DNA from: Saprospiraceae bacterium
GTDB lineage: Bacteria; Bacteroidota; Bacteroidia; Chitinophagales; Saprospiraceae
Reading direction: 5' to 3'
DNA length: 64,000 nucleotides
Assembly (NCBI GenBank): GCA_020628645.1
Contig: JAHDES010000004.1
Span: 1-64,000, forward strand
Shown: in pieces, positions 1 to 7,966 of the stretch
How the letters are laid out: every line of letters starts with the position of its first letter
How positions within the stretch are numbered: position 1 is the first letter of the stretch
Notes under the pieces: model-generated
The model's database searches: none
What the model was told of the DNA's origin: nothing
The model's input: only the letters and a program-made list of their open reading frames with translations
Translations under genes and position numbers: made by a program

Positions 1-50
1 ACTGGAGCGTAAAAAATACATATTAAATAAATCTATCGTTCAGTAGATAG

Positions 51-533
51 ATTGATAATAAAAAAGTTTATAAAGCTCTAACATCAAGAGGATTTTCACC
101 TGACATTGCTCATAAAATCACAAAACTAACCACTTATAAAGGCATGGTGCCGCAAGGAGCTCCAACAAGTACTTCTATTGCAAACTTAGTTTTCCATCCA
201 ATAGATCAAAAACTTATAAAAGTCTGTGAAAAATCAAATATTACATACTCAAGATTTATAGATGATTTAACCTTTTCTTCAAAAGAAGATTTCAAAAATA
301 TCATTCCTGAATTATTGAAAATAATTGTAGATTCGAGTTTTAGAATAAGCGCTAAAAAAACATTTTACAAAACAAGAAAAGTAGTAATTACAGGAGTTGA
401 AGTAGGTGTTAATTCCTTTAATGTTCCTAAAAAAGTTATTACGAAACTCAATGATCAAAATTTGAGTCAACAGCAAATTAATGGAATTAATGGTTATATT
501 GAATACATTGAAAAAGTAAGAAAAGACAAGTAA
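51..533 (+). pseudogene. Reverse transcriptase remnant (retron/group II-like), C-terminal half
   Basis: The open frame encodes the palm C-terminal half of a bacterial reverse transcriptase. Counting from the ATG at 144, the QGAPTS motif is at residues 4-9 and the catalytic FIDD box (YxDD equivalent) at 38-41. A downstream TG-x-V-x-V-x-VP-x-K segment resembles the VTG motif of retron enzymes. The similar sequence continues upstream of the ATG (codons for KVYKAL and SRGFSPDIA), but the frame is closed by TAG at 48 and TAA at 24. The fingers domain and first catalytic Asp are therefore not encoded in frame here. I see no msr/msd RNA or effector gene. It is most likely a decayed remnant. The window edge hides what lies upstream, so a frameshifted full gene cannot be excluded. 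Confidence 0.75.
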
Positions 534-568
534 CTCTTTAACTTAATAAGTTATTTTTCTAATTTTTC

Positions 569-1600
569 CTACAAAAAATCCACATCCACACCATAAGGAT
601 ATTTCATTAAGTAATTCAAGGCTTTTTCTTTTTCAAATCCTTCATAGATGATACTATACAACATTTGGGTGATGGGTACTCTAATTTTCTGGGCATCAGC
701 AAGGAGTTTCATAATCTTTAGGGTACGAACTCCTTCTGCCAATTCAGGCATGGTTTTTAAAATATCCTCCATCGTTTCTCCTTGCCCCAATCGCTTTCCA
801 AATATAAAATTTCGGCTATCTTGACTAGAAGCAGTTGCTACCAAATCGCCAATTCCTGCCGTTCCTAAAAAAGCAGAGCTTTCTGCCCCTAATCCTTTTC
901 CAAAATGAATCATTTCATTCAATCCTCTAGTAATCAAAAGAGCTTGAATATTTTTACCCATCCCCATTCCATGCAAGATTCCAGCTCCTATTGCAATCCC
1001 ATTCTTCAAAGCACCCGCCAATTCTGCTCCTAACAAATCATAAGATCCAAAAACATGAAATCGACGCGAATTGAGTACTTTTTCTGCTATTTTAATTACT
1101 TCGCGAAAACGACTAGCGACTACCGTAGCTGTAGGTTGTCCTGCTAATATTTCAGAAGCCAAATTTGGGCCTGATAAACATCCCACTCGAAGTACAGAGC
1201 TTTCTTGCAATATCACCTCAGACATGGAATAAACCTGACGACGACTTATAGTTTTTAAATCAGGATTATATAAATCAATATCTACAGTATCAAAACCTTT
1301 TGTCCCGTGAATAAGAATATGGTAAGGACGAAGATAAGGTGATAAAGAACGTATCATCTCTCGAAAATTGACAGAAGGTACAATTCCAAATAGCAATTGA
1401 CAACGCTTCGCCATTTCTTCTAAATCATCTGTAGCTCTAACATTTTCAGATAGTTGAATCCCAAAATGTTGATGGGTTTCATTGATCTGTTGTACAATTT
1501 TAGTTTGACGTGAATATAAAAGTACCTCTGCATTATCTGAGATTAAATCAGCAATCGCAGTACCAAAAGATCCCGCACCTATGACACCTATTTGTTGCAT
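569..1600 (-). CDS. gpsA: Glycerol-3-phosphate dehydrogenase [NAD(P)+]
   Basis: Cytoplasmic enzyme reducing dihydroxyacetone phosphate to sn-glycerol 3-phosphate for phospholipid synthesis. The N-terminus carries the dinucleotide-binding G-A-G-S-F-G fingerprint (residues 8-13). The middle holds the conserved ELAGALKN segment with the catalytic lysine, and the substrate-binding GIGDLVATASSQDSRN stretch follows. At 343 residues it is close to the family length. It is divergent to pdhB across a 112-nt spacer and convergent with the reverse transcriptase remnant. Nothing is missing from the visible motifs, and identification is confident. Confidence 0.95.
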   Translation of the reverse strand: MQQIGVIGAGSFGTAIADLISDNAEVLLYSRQTKIVQQINETHQHFGIQLSENVRATDDLEEMAKRCQLLFGIVPSVNFREMIRSLSPYLRPYHILIHGTKGFDTVDIDLYNPDLKTISRRQVYSMSEVILQESSVLRVGCLSGPNLASEILAGQPTATVVASRFREVIKIAEKVLNSRRFHVFGSYDLLGAELAGALKNGIAIGAGILHGMGMGKNIQALLITRGLNEMIHFGKGLGAESSAFLGTAGIGDLVATASSQDSRNFIFGKRLGQGETMEDILKTMPELAEGVRTLKIMKLLADAQKIRVPITQMLYSIIYEGFEKEKALNYLMKYPYGVDVDFL

Positions 1601-1668
1601 TTCGCAAAGCTACTTAATTCTTTTAGTAAACATTCCTTTGAAATCAATGTTTTTTAATAGAGAATGCT

Positions 1669-1676
1669 TAGTTTTG
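1669..1676 (+). promoter_or_regulatory. Candidate -7 box (TAGTTTTG) for pdhB
   Basis: It matches the Bacteroidota vegetative -7 consensus TAnnTTTG, 37 nt upstream of the pdhB start. No good -33 TTTG is seen at the usual spacing, so this is tentative. Confidence 0.4.
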
Positions 1677-1712
1677 CATCTTCAATTTTAAACTTTAACG
1701 ATTGTATAAAAA

Positions 1713-2699
1713 ATGGCAAGAATAATTCAATTACGTGAAGCCTTACGAGAAGCAATGTCAGAAGAAATGCGTCGAGATGAGCGCGTATTCCTAATGGGAG
1801 AAGAAGTAGCCCAATACAATGGAGCTTACAAAGTGAGTAAAGGAATGTTAGATGAATTTGGGCCTCAACGTGTAATTGATACGCCTATTGCAGAATTAGG
1901 GTTCGCAGGGATTGGAGTGGGTGCTGCCATGAATGGTCTTCGCCCCATTGTTGAGTTTATGACTTGGAATTTTGCGGTTTTAGCTTTTGATCAAATCGTC
2001 AATAATGCTGCTAAAACTCTTTCTCAATCTGCAGGTCAATTTACTTGTCCTATCGTATTTCGAGGGCCATCGGGTTCAGCAGGTCAGTTGGCTCAACAAC
2101 ATTCACAAACCTTTGAAAGTTGGATGGCAAATTGCCCAGGTTTAAAAGTCATTTCTACCGTTGATCCTTATGATTCAAAAGGATTAATGAAATCTGCCAT
2201 TCGTGATGAAGATCCAATTTGCTTTATGGAATCAGAAGTGATGTATGCAGAAACAGGTGAAGTACCAGAAGGAGAATATACGGTACCTATTGGTGTGGCT
2301 GATGTGAAACGTACAGGAACGGATATTACGATTGTTTCCTACAATAAAATGATGAAAGTTGCCTTTGCCGCAGCAGATGAATTAGCGAAAGAAGGCATTT
2401 CAGCTGAAGTGATTGACCTTCGTACCATTCGACCACTCGATCATGCTACTTTAGTAGAATCCGTTAAAAAGACCAATCGTTTGGTTGTAATAGATGAATG
2501 CTGGCCCTTTGCTGGCGTTTCAGCGGAAATTGCCTATGAGATTCAAAAATTTGCTTTTGATTATTTAGATGCACCTGTGCTTCGAGTCAATTCTGCGGAT
2601 ACTTCCCTACCTTATGCCCCCACTTTGGTTGAAGAATATTTACCAAATCCTGCTAAAGTAATCAAAGCAGTGAAGGAAGTAATGTATGTGAATGGCTAG
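1713..2699 (+). CDS. pdhB: Pyruvate dehydrogenase E1 component, beta subunit
   Basis: This is the beta chain of the alpha2beta2 thiamine-diphosphate-dependent E1 enzyme, which decarboxylates pyruvate and feeds acetyl groups to the E2 lipoyl domains. The 328-residue protein has the pyrimidine-binding domain (FLMGEEVAQYNGAYKVSKG; IAELGFAGIGVGAA near residues 60-73) followed by the transketolase C-terminal domain (VIDLRTIRPLD). The sequence is of the pyruvate type, although branched-chain 2-oxoacid E1 beta is a close relative. The alpha subunit and E2 are not adjacent, so the complex is encoded at scattered loci. Confidence 0.92.
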   Translation: MARIIQLREALREAMSEEMRRDERVFLMGEEVAQYNGAYKVSKGMLDEFGPQRVIDTPIAELGFAGIGVGAAMNGLRPIVEFMTWNFAVLAFDQIVNNAAKTLSQSAGQFTCPIVFRGPSGSAGQLAQQHSQTFESWMANCPGLKVISTVDPYDSKGLMKSAIRDEDPICFMESEVMYAETGEVPEGEYTVPIGVADVKRTGTDITIVSYNKMMKVAFAAADELAKEGISAEVIDLRTIRPLDHATLVESVKKTNRLVVIDECWPFAGVSAEIAYEIQKFAFDYLDAPVLRVNSADTSLPYAPTLVEEYLPNPAKVIKAVKEVMYVNG

Positions 2700-2722
2700 T
2701 TTTTTCTAAATATAGTGCGCTT

Positions 2723-3337
2723 TTATTCCAAGATAATAGCATCCATTTCTCGCTGATAGGTTTCGCCATTATTCAGTTCAATAATAACCTGAAGTTCTAG
2801 TTCATGTGGTAAGGAAGGAGTTTCCAATAAGGTCAACCAGATATCTTCTGCATAAATCATCTCATTTTCCTCTATGAATTCTTGAAGGTTAAATGTTCCA
2901 TATCCTTCTGTATGTCCTTGGAATATTGAGGTAATCGTATCACCTGCTAGATAGTTTTCATTATAATCATTTTGAGTAATGATAGTGACTGCCTCAAACA
3001 TTTCTTCTGTACCTGAAATACCATTATACAAACAACTACAGCCATAAGCCGTACTCATCAAATCAAATTCTGACCAAATAGAAGGGGCTTTAGGTACAAG
3101 ATCACTATAATAATCTACCTCGAAATGTAAGCCCAAGGCATAATCTTGCCAAGCTACCTCATCTATCACTAAACAGCATAGCTCTGTATCGGAATGATGT
3201 GCAAAGTCAATGCCTTTAATATCAAAATACTCTCCTTCTATCGGAGGGCAATTACAATTCAAACCATCATCTGAACAAGATGGCAAACTAAAACCAATTG
3301 CAAATAGGACGGTAAGAAAAGAAATTTTGAATTTCAT
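2723..3337 (-). CDS. Hypothetical lipoprotein
   Basis: A 204-residue protein of unknown function. A hydrophobic N-terminus ends in a lipobox (LPSC, Cys21), so it should be lipidated and exported. The mature part begins with a Cys-rich stretch (Cys at the NCNCPP segment) and is acidic, with predicted beta-rich character and no motif I recognise. It stands alone, convergent with pdhB (23-nt gap). The Cys-rich start plus small acidic domain resembles many lineage-specific Bacteroidota lipoproteins, but no role can be assigned. Confidence 0.7.
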   Translation of the reverse strand: MKFKISFLTVLFAIGFSLPSCSDDGLNCNCPPIEGEYFDIKGIDFAHHSDTELCCLVIDEVAWQDYALGLHFEVDYYSDLVPKAPSIWSEFDLMSTAYGCSCLYNGISGTEEMFEAVTIITQNDYNENYLAGDTITSIFQGHTEGYGTFNLQEFIEENEMIYAEDIWLTLLETPSLPHELELQVIIELNNGETYQREMDAIILE

Positions 3338-3434
3338 AACTTTTTGATTTCAAAACAGTGGGATTAAAATAATTGAACATCCATTTGAATAGAAACGCAT
3401 CCATTTCCATTTCTGTGTATTGGCATTACAAATT

Positions 3435-4310
3435 TTAATCACTAATTTGTTCCAAAACGTATTTGATCAATTTATCTACTGTTTCTTTTGGAGTGGAACT
3501 AAATTCGCCCGTCTGACGATTCGCCAACAATACATTACACGATATAGCACGATGCTCCAATAATCGCGCCATCCCATAAATTCCTGCTGTTTCCATTTCA
3601 AAATTGGTGATACGAAGATTTTTATGCTGAAAATCTGCAAATAAAGGAATAAAATCTTCTACGATTGTATTCGCTCTTACTTTTCGACCTTGTGGAGCGT
3701 AAAAACCGGGACAGGTAAGCGTAATGCCTTTAATCATTTTTTGACCTACTTTTTCAATCAAATTCGTTGATCCTTGTGCTAAATAGGGACGAATCGGATA
3801 ATTTAATTCTGAAGGACGATACTCCATAAAATCATACTGCAAAAGCGTTTCATCGGCATTATTTTTATAATCATAATACAACATCAAGCCATCCAACCCA
3901 ATCCCAAAAGAAGAAATTAAAAAACTATTCACTGGAATATCTTCTTGCAAACAGCCCGATGTTCCAATCCGAATAATATCCAAACTCGTATGTTGTTCTT
4001 TTACTTTTCGTTCCTTAAAATCAACATTCACTAAAGCATCCAATTCATTCAATACAATATCAATATTGTCTGTACCAATTCCTGTAGAAATAACGGAGAT
4101 TCGTTTCGTACCAAGATAGCCTGTATGCGTTACAAACTCTCGTTTTTGGATTTGAAATTCAATTTTGTCAAAATGTTGACTAACTGCTGCCACACGATCT
4201 GGGTCGCCTACCGTAATAATTGTTTTTGCTAAATGTTCTGGTCGTAAATTCAAATGATAAATGCTACCATCTGGATTGATAATCAATTCAGATTCGGGAA
4301 TATAGGTCAT
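3435..4310 (-). CDS. Nucleoside phosphorylase (uridine phosphorylase-like)
   Basis: Cytoplasmic enzyme of nucleoside salvage that cleaves a nucleoside with phosphate to the base plus ribose 1-phosphate. The NP-I family signatures are visible: the phosphate-binding VGDPDRV loop near the N-terminus, the RIGTSG motif mid-protein, and the nucleoside-binding FEMETAGIYG segment with the Glu-Met-Glu ribose contact. At 291 residues it is longer than the ~250 of E. coli Udp, as is common in Bacteroidota homologues. Uridine specificity is inferred from overall resemblance; another pyrimidine or purine substrate is possible. It is divergent to the ArsC-like gene. Confidence 0.85.
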   Translation of the reverse strand: MTYIPESELIINPDGSIYHLNLRPEHLAKTIITVGDPDRVAAVSQHFDKIEFQIQKREFVTHTGYLGTKRISVISTGIGTDNIDIVLNELDALVNVDFKERKVKEQHTSLDIIRIGTSGCLQEDIPVNSFLISSFGIGLDGLMLYYDYKNNADETLLQYDFMEYRPSELNYPIRPYLAQGSTNLIEKVGQKMIKGITLTCPGFYAPQGRKVRANTIVEDFIPLFADFQHKNLRITNFEMETAGIYGMARLLEHRAISCNVLLANRQTGEFSSTPKETVDKLIKYVLEQISD

Positions 4311-4358
4311 AATTTTGTTATATTTAAATAGGAGATTTTTTCAAAAAAAGATGTTTGG

Positions 4359-4366
4359 TATATTTG
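4359..4366 (+). promoter_or_regulatory. Candidate -7 box (TATATTTG) for the arsC-like/hemF genes
   Basis: An exact TAnnTTTG match 19 nt before the ATG at 4386, in the short divergent spacer. The -33 region is only T-rich. Tentative promoter for the arsC-hemF pair. Confidence 0.45.
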
Positions 4367-4385
4367 ATTCAAAATAAAATACAAG

Positions 4386-4742
4386 ATGAGAAAAATCTAT
4401 CACTTAGCCAATTGTAGCACCTGCCAACGTATTATAAAAGAACTAAACAACGGAGAAGGTTTTGAATTGCAAAATATTCGGGAAGATAAAATCACAGCAG
4501 AACAAATTGACGAAATGAAGGAAAAAGCAGGTTCATATGAAGCCCTTTTTTCCAGAAGAGCAATGAAATATCGTGCCTTAGGATTGAATGAAATGACCCT
4601 TTCAGAAGCAGACTATCGAAAGTACATATTAGAAGAAGATACGTTTTTGAAACGTCCTGTTATTTTAATAGACGATGAAATTTTTGTCGGTAATTCTAAA
4701 AAAGTAGTTGCAGCAGCAGTACATAAATTGGAAAATACATAA
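4386..4742 (+). CDS. ArsC/Spx-family thioredoxin-fold protein
   Basis: A 118-residue member of the arsenate reductase (glutaredoxin-dependent)/Spx family. The N-terminus has the thioredoxin-fold beta strand followed by C10-S-T-C13. Later come the FSRRAMKYR segment and a LKRPVI strand, both typical of the family. Most such Bacteroidota genes are annotated as arsenate reductase-like. The second Cys (CxxC) is more like Spx-type or YffB-type proteins, so true arsenate reduction is uncertain. It lies 48 nt upstream of hemF on the same strand and is probably co-transcribed. Confidence 0.8.
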   Translation: MRKIYHLANCSTCQRIIKELNNGEGFELQNIREDKITAEQIDEMKEKAGSYEALFSRRAMKYRALGLNEMTLSEADYRKYILEEDTFLKRPVILIDDEIFVGNSKKVVAAAVHKLENT

Positions 4743-4790
4743 TTCTTACATAATCTTTTGTGCCTTCTTGTGGTTCAAAAATAGTAAATA

Positions 4791-5687
4791 ATGATTTCAA
4801 AAGAACAAATTGCCAATTGGTTTCGGTCACTTCAAGATGATATCTGTGAACAATTAGAAACAGCAGATGGTGTAGGTCGTTTCCATGAAGACCAATGGCA
4901 GCGTGCTGAAGGTGGTGGTGGACGGACACGCATCATCATGGGTCAGCATATTGAAAAAGGAGGCGTGAATTTTTCTGCGGTTCATGGGCCTATGCCTGAG
5001 AAAATTACTACAGCACTGAAACTAGAAGCAGGTGCTGATTTTTTTGCAAGTGGCGTTTCTATTGTATTGCATCCTAAAAATCCTTTTGTACCGATTATTC
5101 ATATGAATGTTCGCTACTTTGAAATGAGTACAGGCACTTGGTGGTTTGGAGGTGGGATTGATCTTACGCCCCATTATATCAATACAAAAGAAGCAACGTT
5201 CTTTCATCACACCTTGAAAGATGCTTGTGATCAGCATGATATAAACTATTATCCCAAGTTTAAAAAATGGGCAGACGATTATTTCTTTATCAAACATCGA
5301 AATGAAACACGAGGAATTGGAGGGATTTTCTATGATCGTTTAAGCAACAAAGAAGGCAAAACAAAAGAAGATCATTTCGCTTTTACTCAAACGATCGGCA
5401 CTACCTTTTGTAAGGTTTATCTCCCTCTTTTAAACAATAATAAACATAAATCTTTCTCCGAAAAGCATCAACAATGGCAAGCCTTACGACGAGGACGATA
5501 TGTTGAATTTAATCTTGTTTGGGACAAAGGCACAAAATTTGGTTTAGATACGAATGGACGTACAGAATCTATTTTGATGAGCATGCCACCTCTAGCCAAC
5601 TGGGTGTATAATCATCAAATGGAAAAAGGAAGTGCAGAAGAAAAGACGTCTTCTCTATTGAAAAAAAATATCTCTTGGGTCGATTAA
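4791..5687 (+). CDS. hemF: Oxygen-dependent coproporphyrinogen III oxidase
   Basis: Haem biosynthesis enzyme that oxidatively decarboxylates coproporphyrinogen III to protoporphyrinogen IX using O2. The 298-residue protein contains the family signature around HPKNPFVPIIHMNVRYFE and the conserved WWFGGGIDLTPHY segment, plus the C-terminal RRGRYVEFNLVWDKGTKFGL and RTESILMSMPP motifs. It is full length. Its presence implies aerobic haem synthesis. It probably shares a transcript with the preceding ArsC-like gene and is followed after 23 nt by an unrelated secreted-protein gene. Confidence 0.96.
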   Translation: MISKEQIANWFRSLQDDICEQLETADGVGRFHEDQWQRAEGGGGRTRIIMGQHIEKGGVNFSAVHGPMPEKITTALKLEAGADFFASGVSIVLHPKNPFVPIIHMNVRYFEMSTGTWWFGGGIDLTPHYINTKEATFFHHTLKDACDQHDINYYPKFKKWADDYFFIKHRNETRGIGGIFYDRLSNKEGKTKEDHFAFTQTIGTTFCKVYLPLLNNNKHKSFSEKHQQWQALRRGRYVEFNLVWDKGTKFGLDTNGRTESILMSMPPLANWVYNHQMEKGSAEEKTSSLLKKNISWVD

Positions 5688-5710
5688 ATCAAACTTTAAA
5701 ATAAAATATA

Positions 5711-6964
5711 ATGCCTAGATTAATTTTAACAGTATCATTTGTACTATGTTACCTACCCTCTATATTTAGTTTACACCTAAGCAGTCAAGAAGAAATAGAT
5801 AATTTCCCTATTAATTTCCCCAATGTTGTAAGCATAAACGAGCCTCTTATCATTACAGGTAATGACATCACTAATCTTGATGCTTTAAGTCAAATAGATT
5901 CTGTCATGGGCAACTTAACTATCTCTAATTGTCCTGACTTATTAAATTTAGATGGACTTTCAGATTTAGCCTATGTAGGTGAAGGAATACAAATTTTAAG
6001 TTTATCAAAAGTAGAATATATTAATGGTTTTAATAAGATTGAAGATATAAGTGGAGGGTTAAGTATTTCTTCCTTGGATAATTTAAAACAGATTAATGGA
6101 TTCTTAGGATTAAAAAATACATATTCTCTTTTTATTACAAGTTGTGGGCTACTTACTAGCATAGATGGCTTTCATCAACTTAAAGAGATTATAAGCACAA
6201 TGATTCTAGCTTATTTAACTAATTTAGAAGAAATAAAAGGATTTTCAACGCTTGAAACTATTGGTAGTGGGGGCTTAATATTAGATGAAATCCCTATACT
6301 AGTTGATACAGAAATTTTTGAATCTCTTCGAATTAATGAAGGACAACTTTTCATAAATGATTTTTCTTTGCTCAACTTTAAAGGATTCAAATCCTTAGAA
6401 AGGATTGATGGTCTTTTCATTATTCAAAATTCAGATGAACTTGTGAGTTTTGAAGGATTAGAAAATTTGAAAAAGATAGGTGGCATAACTTCTATAAATA
6501 ATAACAACAACTTAGAAACATTATCTGGTCTAGATAATCTAATTCCCGAAATGATGAACATTTTTAATATAGAATCATGTCCAAAACTATCCAATTGTAG
6601 CATCAAAAGTTTTTGTGAAGCATTACAACTAGCTGATGAACAAATTAGCTTCAGTCAAAATACACAGGGTTGTAATTCAAAAGAAGAAGTTGTAGAAGCA
6701 TGTATGACTATTAATACTTTGGAATTGGATAGCGAATCTATTATTATTTCTCCGAATCCTACCGATAGATTTATAAATATTCATCTGGAAAACAAGAAAA
6801 ATGTATCCCTCAAAATTATAGATCAAATGGGACGAGTGGTTTATCATCTAGTAGATCACACCTCCTCTGTTTATAATTTGGAATTAATACAAAAAGGCAT
6901 TTATGTAGTTCTAATTGAACAAGATGGAAAAATTATTACCAACAAAAAAATTATGGTGCAATAG
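5711..6964 (+). CDS. Secreted L-domain (leucine-rich) repeat protein with T9SS sorting domain
   Basis: A 417-residue exported protein. Residues 1-20 form a signal peptide. The body is made of ~23-25-residue repeats of the form L-x-x-I-x-G-x-L-x-I-x-x-x-x-x-L-x-x-L-x-G-L, as in receptor L-domain-like Bacteroidota surface proteins. The last ~75 residues form a type A T9SS C-terminal domain (IIISPNPTDRF; GRVVYHL; KGIYVVLI; final KKIMVQ). It should therefore cross the outer membrane by T9SS and be anchored or released at the surface. The ligand is unknown. It is a smaller paralogue of the 1174-residue protein at 30675-34199. Confidence 0.85.
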   Translation: MPRLILTVSFVLCYLPSIFSLHLSSQEEIDNFPINFPNVVSINEPLIITGNDITNLDALSQIDSVMGNLTISNCPDLLNLDGLSDLAYVGEGIQILSLSKVEYINGFNKIEDISGGLSISSLDNLKQINGFLGLKNTYSLFITSCGLLTSIDGFHQLKEIISTMILAYLTNLEEIKGFSTLETIGSGGLILDEIPILVDTEIFESLRINEGQLFINDFSLLNFKGFKSLERIDGLFIIQNSDELVSFEGLENLKKIGGITSINNNNNLETLSGLDNLIPEMMNIFNIESCPKLSNCSIKSFCEALQLADEQISFSQNTQGCNSKEEVVEACMTINTLELDSESIIISPNPTDRFINIHLENKKNVSLKIIDQMGRVVYHLVDHTSSVYNLELIQKGIYVVLIEQDGKIITNKKIMVQ

Positions 6965-6999
6965 CAACGCTCTTCTAACTTGACGATTAAGTACACTAT

Positions 7000-7077
7000 A
7001 ATAAAAGATTTGATTTAAAGTCGAATGAACCTGCTTGTAGCATAGAATTCTCAGGCAAGTTCGGCAATTCTTTTATT
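7000..7077. repeat. Small palindromic intergenic repeat (family C, copy 1)
   Basis: The ends AATAAAAGATTTG (7000-7012) and CAATTCTTTTATT (7065-7077) are near-perfect inverted repeats. A second internal pairing (GAACCTGCTTG with CAGGCAAGTTC) lies inside. The core TTTGATTTA..GTCGAAT.AACCT..CA.GCAAGT is shared with a degraded copy at 15655-15722. It lies in the 238-nt spacer between the L-domain gene and the sigma factor gene. Confidence 0.6.
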
Positions 7078-7202
7078 GAAAAACTTCTATTAGGGGTATT
7101 AATTTCAATTTGGAAAATTATTTCTATTTAAATTTCTTTAAGCTATACTCCATTTTATAGTATATTTATCGTTTATATTTAGACTTTATAGACTTTTCAT
7201 TT

Positions 7203-7706
7203 ATGGCAGATAGTGTTTGCGAGGAAAAGGTTTTCCATTCCATTTTCGTCGCTCAAGCAGAAAGTTTACGCAATTTCATGTATTACAAAACAGGTAATCT
7301 TCAACAAGCCGAAGATTTAATGCAAGATGCCTTTGCTAAATTATGGGAAAACTGCGTCAAAGTAAGCTTAGAAAAAGCGAAGTCATTTCTATTTACCGTC
7401 GCTAATAATCGTTTTCTCAATCAAGTACAACATAAAAAAGTCGTGCTGAAATTTGAACAACATTCGCATACGCAACAAACCAATGAAAACCCGCAATTTC
7501 TATTAGAAGAAGAAGAGTTCAAACAACGCCTCATGGCTGCTATTGCCGAACTTCCCGAAAAACAACGCGAAGTCTTTTTACTCAATCGGATTGAGAAAAT
7601 GAAATATCGAGAAATCAGCGAATTACTCAATATCAGTGTCAAGGCAGTAGAGAAAAGAATGCACAACGCATTGAAGGCATTACGAAAAATTTCAAAAAAG
7701 GTGTAG
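7203..7706 (+). CDS. ECF-type RNA polymerase sigma factor
   Basis: A 167-residue sigma-70 family protein with only regions 2 and 4. Region 2 is at about residues 20-55 (YYKTGNLQQAEDLMQDAFAKLWEN). Region 4 spans the last ~55 residues (LPEKQREVFLLNRIEKMKYREISELLNISVKAVEKRM), a complete helix-turn-helix. With the FecR-like anti-sigma factor and TonB receptor downstream it forms the usual Bacteroidota cell-surface signalling trio. Ligand binding at the receptor frees sigma through FecR. Unusually, a MITE-like element lies between this gene and fecR, so the two may be transcribed separately. Confidence 0.92.
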   Translation: MADSVCEEKVFHSIFVAQAESLRNFMYYKTGNLQQAEDLMQDAFAKLWENCVKVSLEKAKSFLFTVANNRFLNQVQHKKVVLKFEQHSHTQQTNENPQFLLEEEEFKQRLMAAIAELPEKQREVFLLNRIEKMKYREISELLNISVKAVEKRMHNALKALRKISKKV

Positions 7707-7789
7707 GGTAAATCTATCATCACTTGTTTTATTAATGAGAATTAAAATTAAAATTGGAAGATTTTAGTTTTTCATTTTGATTTTAATTG

Positions 7790-7924
7790 CTGTGTACAGG
7801 ACAAAACTTAGAATAAGTGGTTCTTTTTAAGGGCAACGCAATAAATTACGTTGGAATAAGTCCCGTTTCAAGGTGGTTTCAACCCCTTGCATCCTTCTAA
7901 CAATTATTTTTGTCCTGTACACAG
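7790..7924 (+). mobile_element. MITE-like element, family A, copy 1
   Basis: A 135-bp element bounded by perfect 17-bp terminal inverted repeats: CTGTGTACAGGACAAAA at 7790-7806 and its complement at 7908-7924. The interior (motif GGGCAACGCAATAAATTACG) is clearly homologous to the element at 18338-18470, in opposite orientation in the window. It has no coding capacity. I see no obvious target-site duplication. Its right end contains TATTTTTG (7905-7912), a TAnnTTTG match pointing at fecR, whose ATG lies 42 nt beyond the element. Non-autonomous mobile element is the best reading; no matching transposase is in the window. Confidence 0.8.
7905..7912 (+). promoter_or_regulatory. Candidate outward -7 box (TATTTTTG) inside MITE-like element
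   Basis: A TAnnTTTG match at the fecR-proximal end of the family A element. It could supply a promoter for fecR independent of the sigma gene. The nearest upstream TTG is 15 nt away, shorter than usual, so this is tentative. Confidence 0.3.
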
Positions 7925-7966
7925 TTTTTATTGTAATTATAACCAAGGACTTAACCCATGTAGTTT

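Noticed and set aside
51-533. Intact retron
   Set aside because: Only the C-terminal half of the reverse transcriptase is in frame, and no msr/msd or effector is visible in the window.
5022-5297. 91-codon minus-strand frame within hemF
   Set aside because: Antisense shadow of a highly conserved enzyme.
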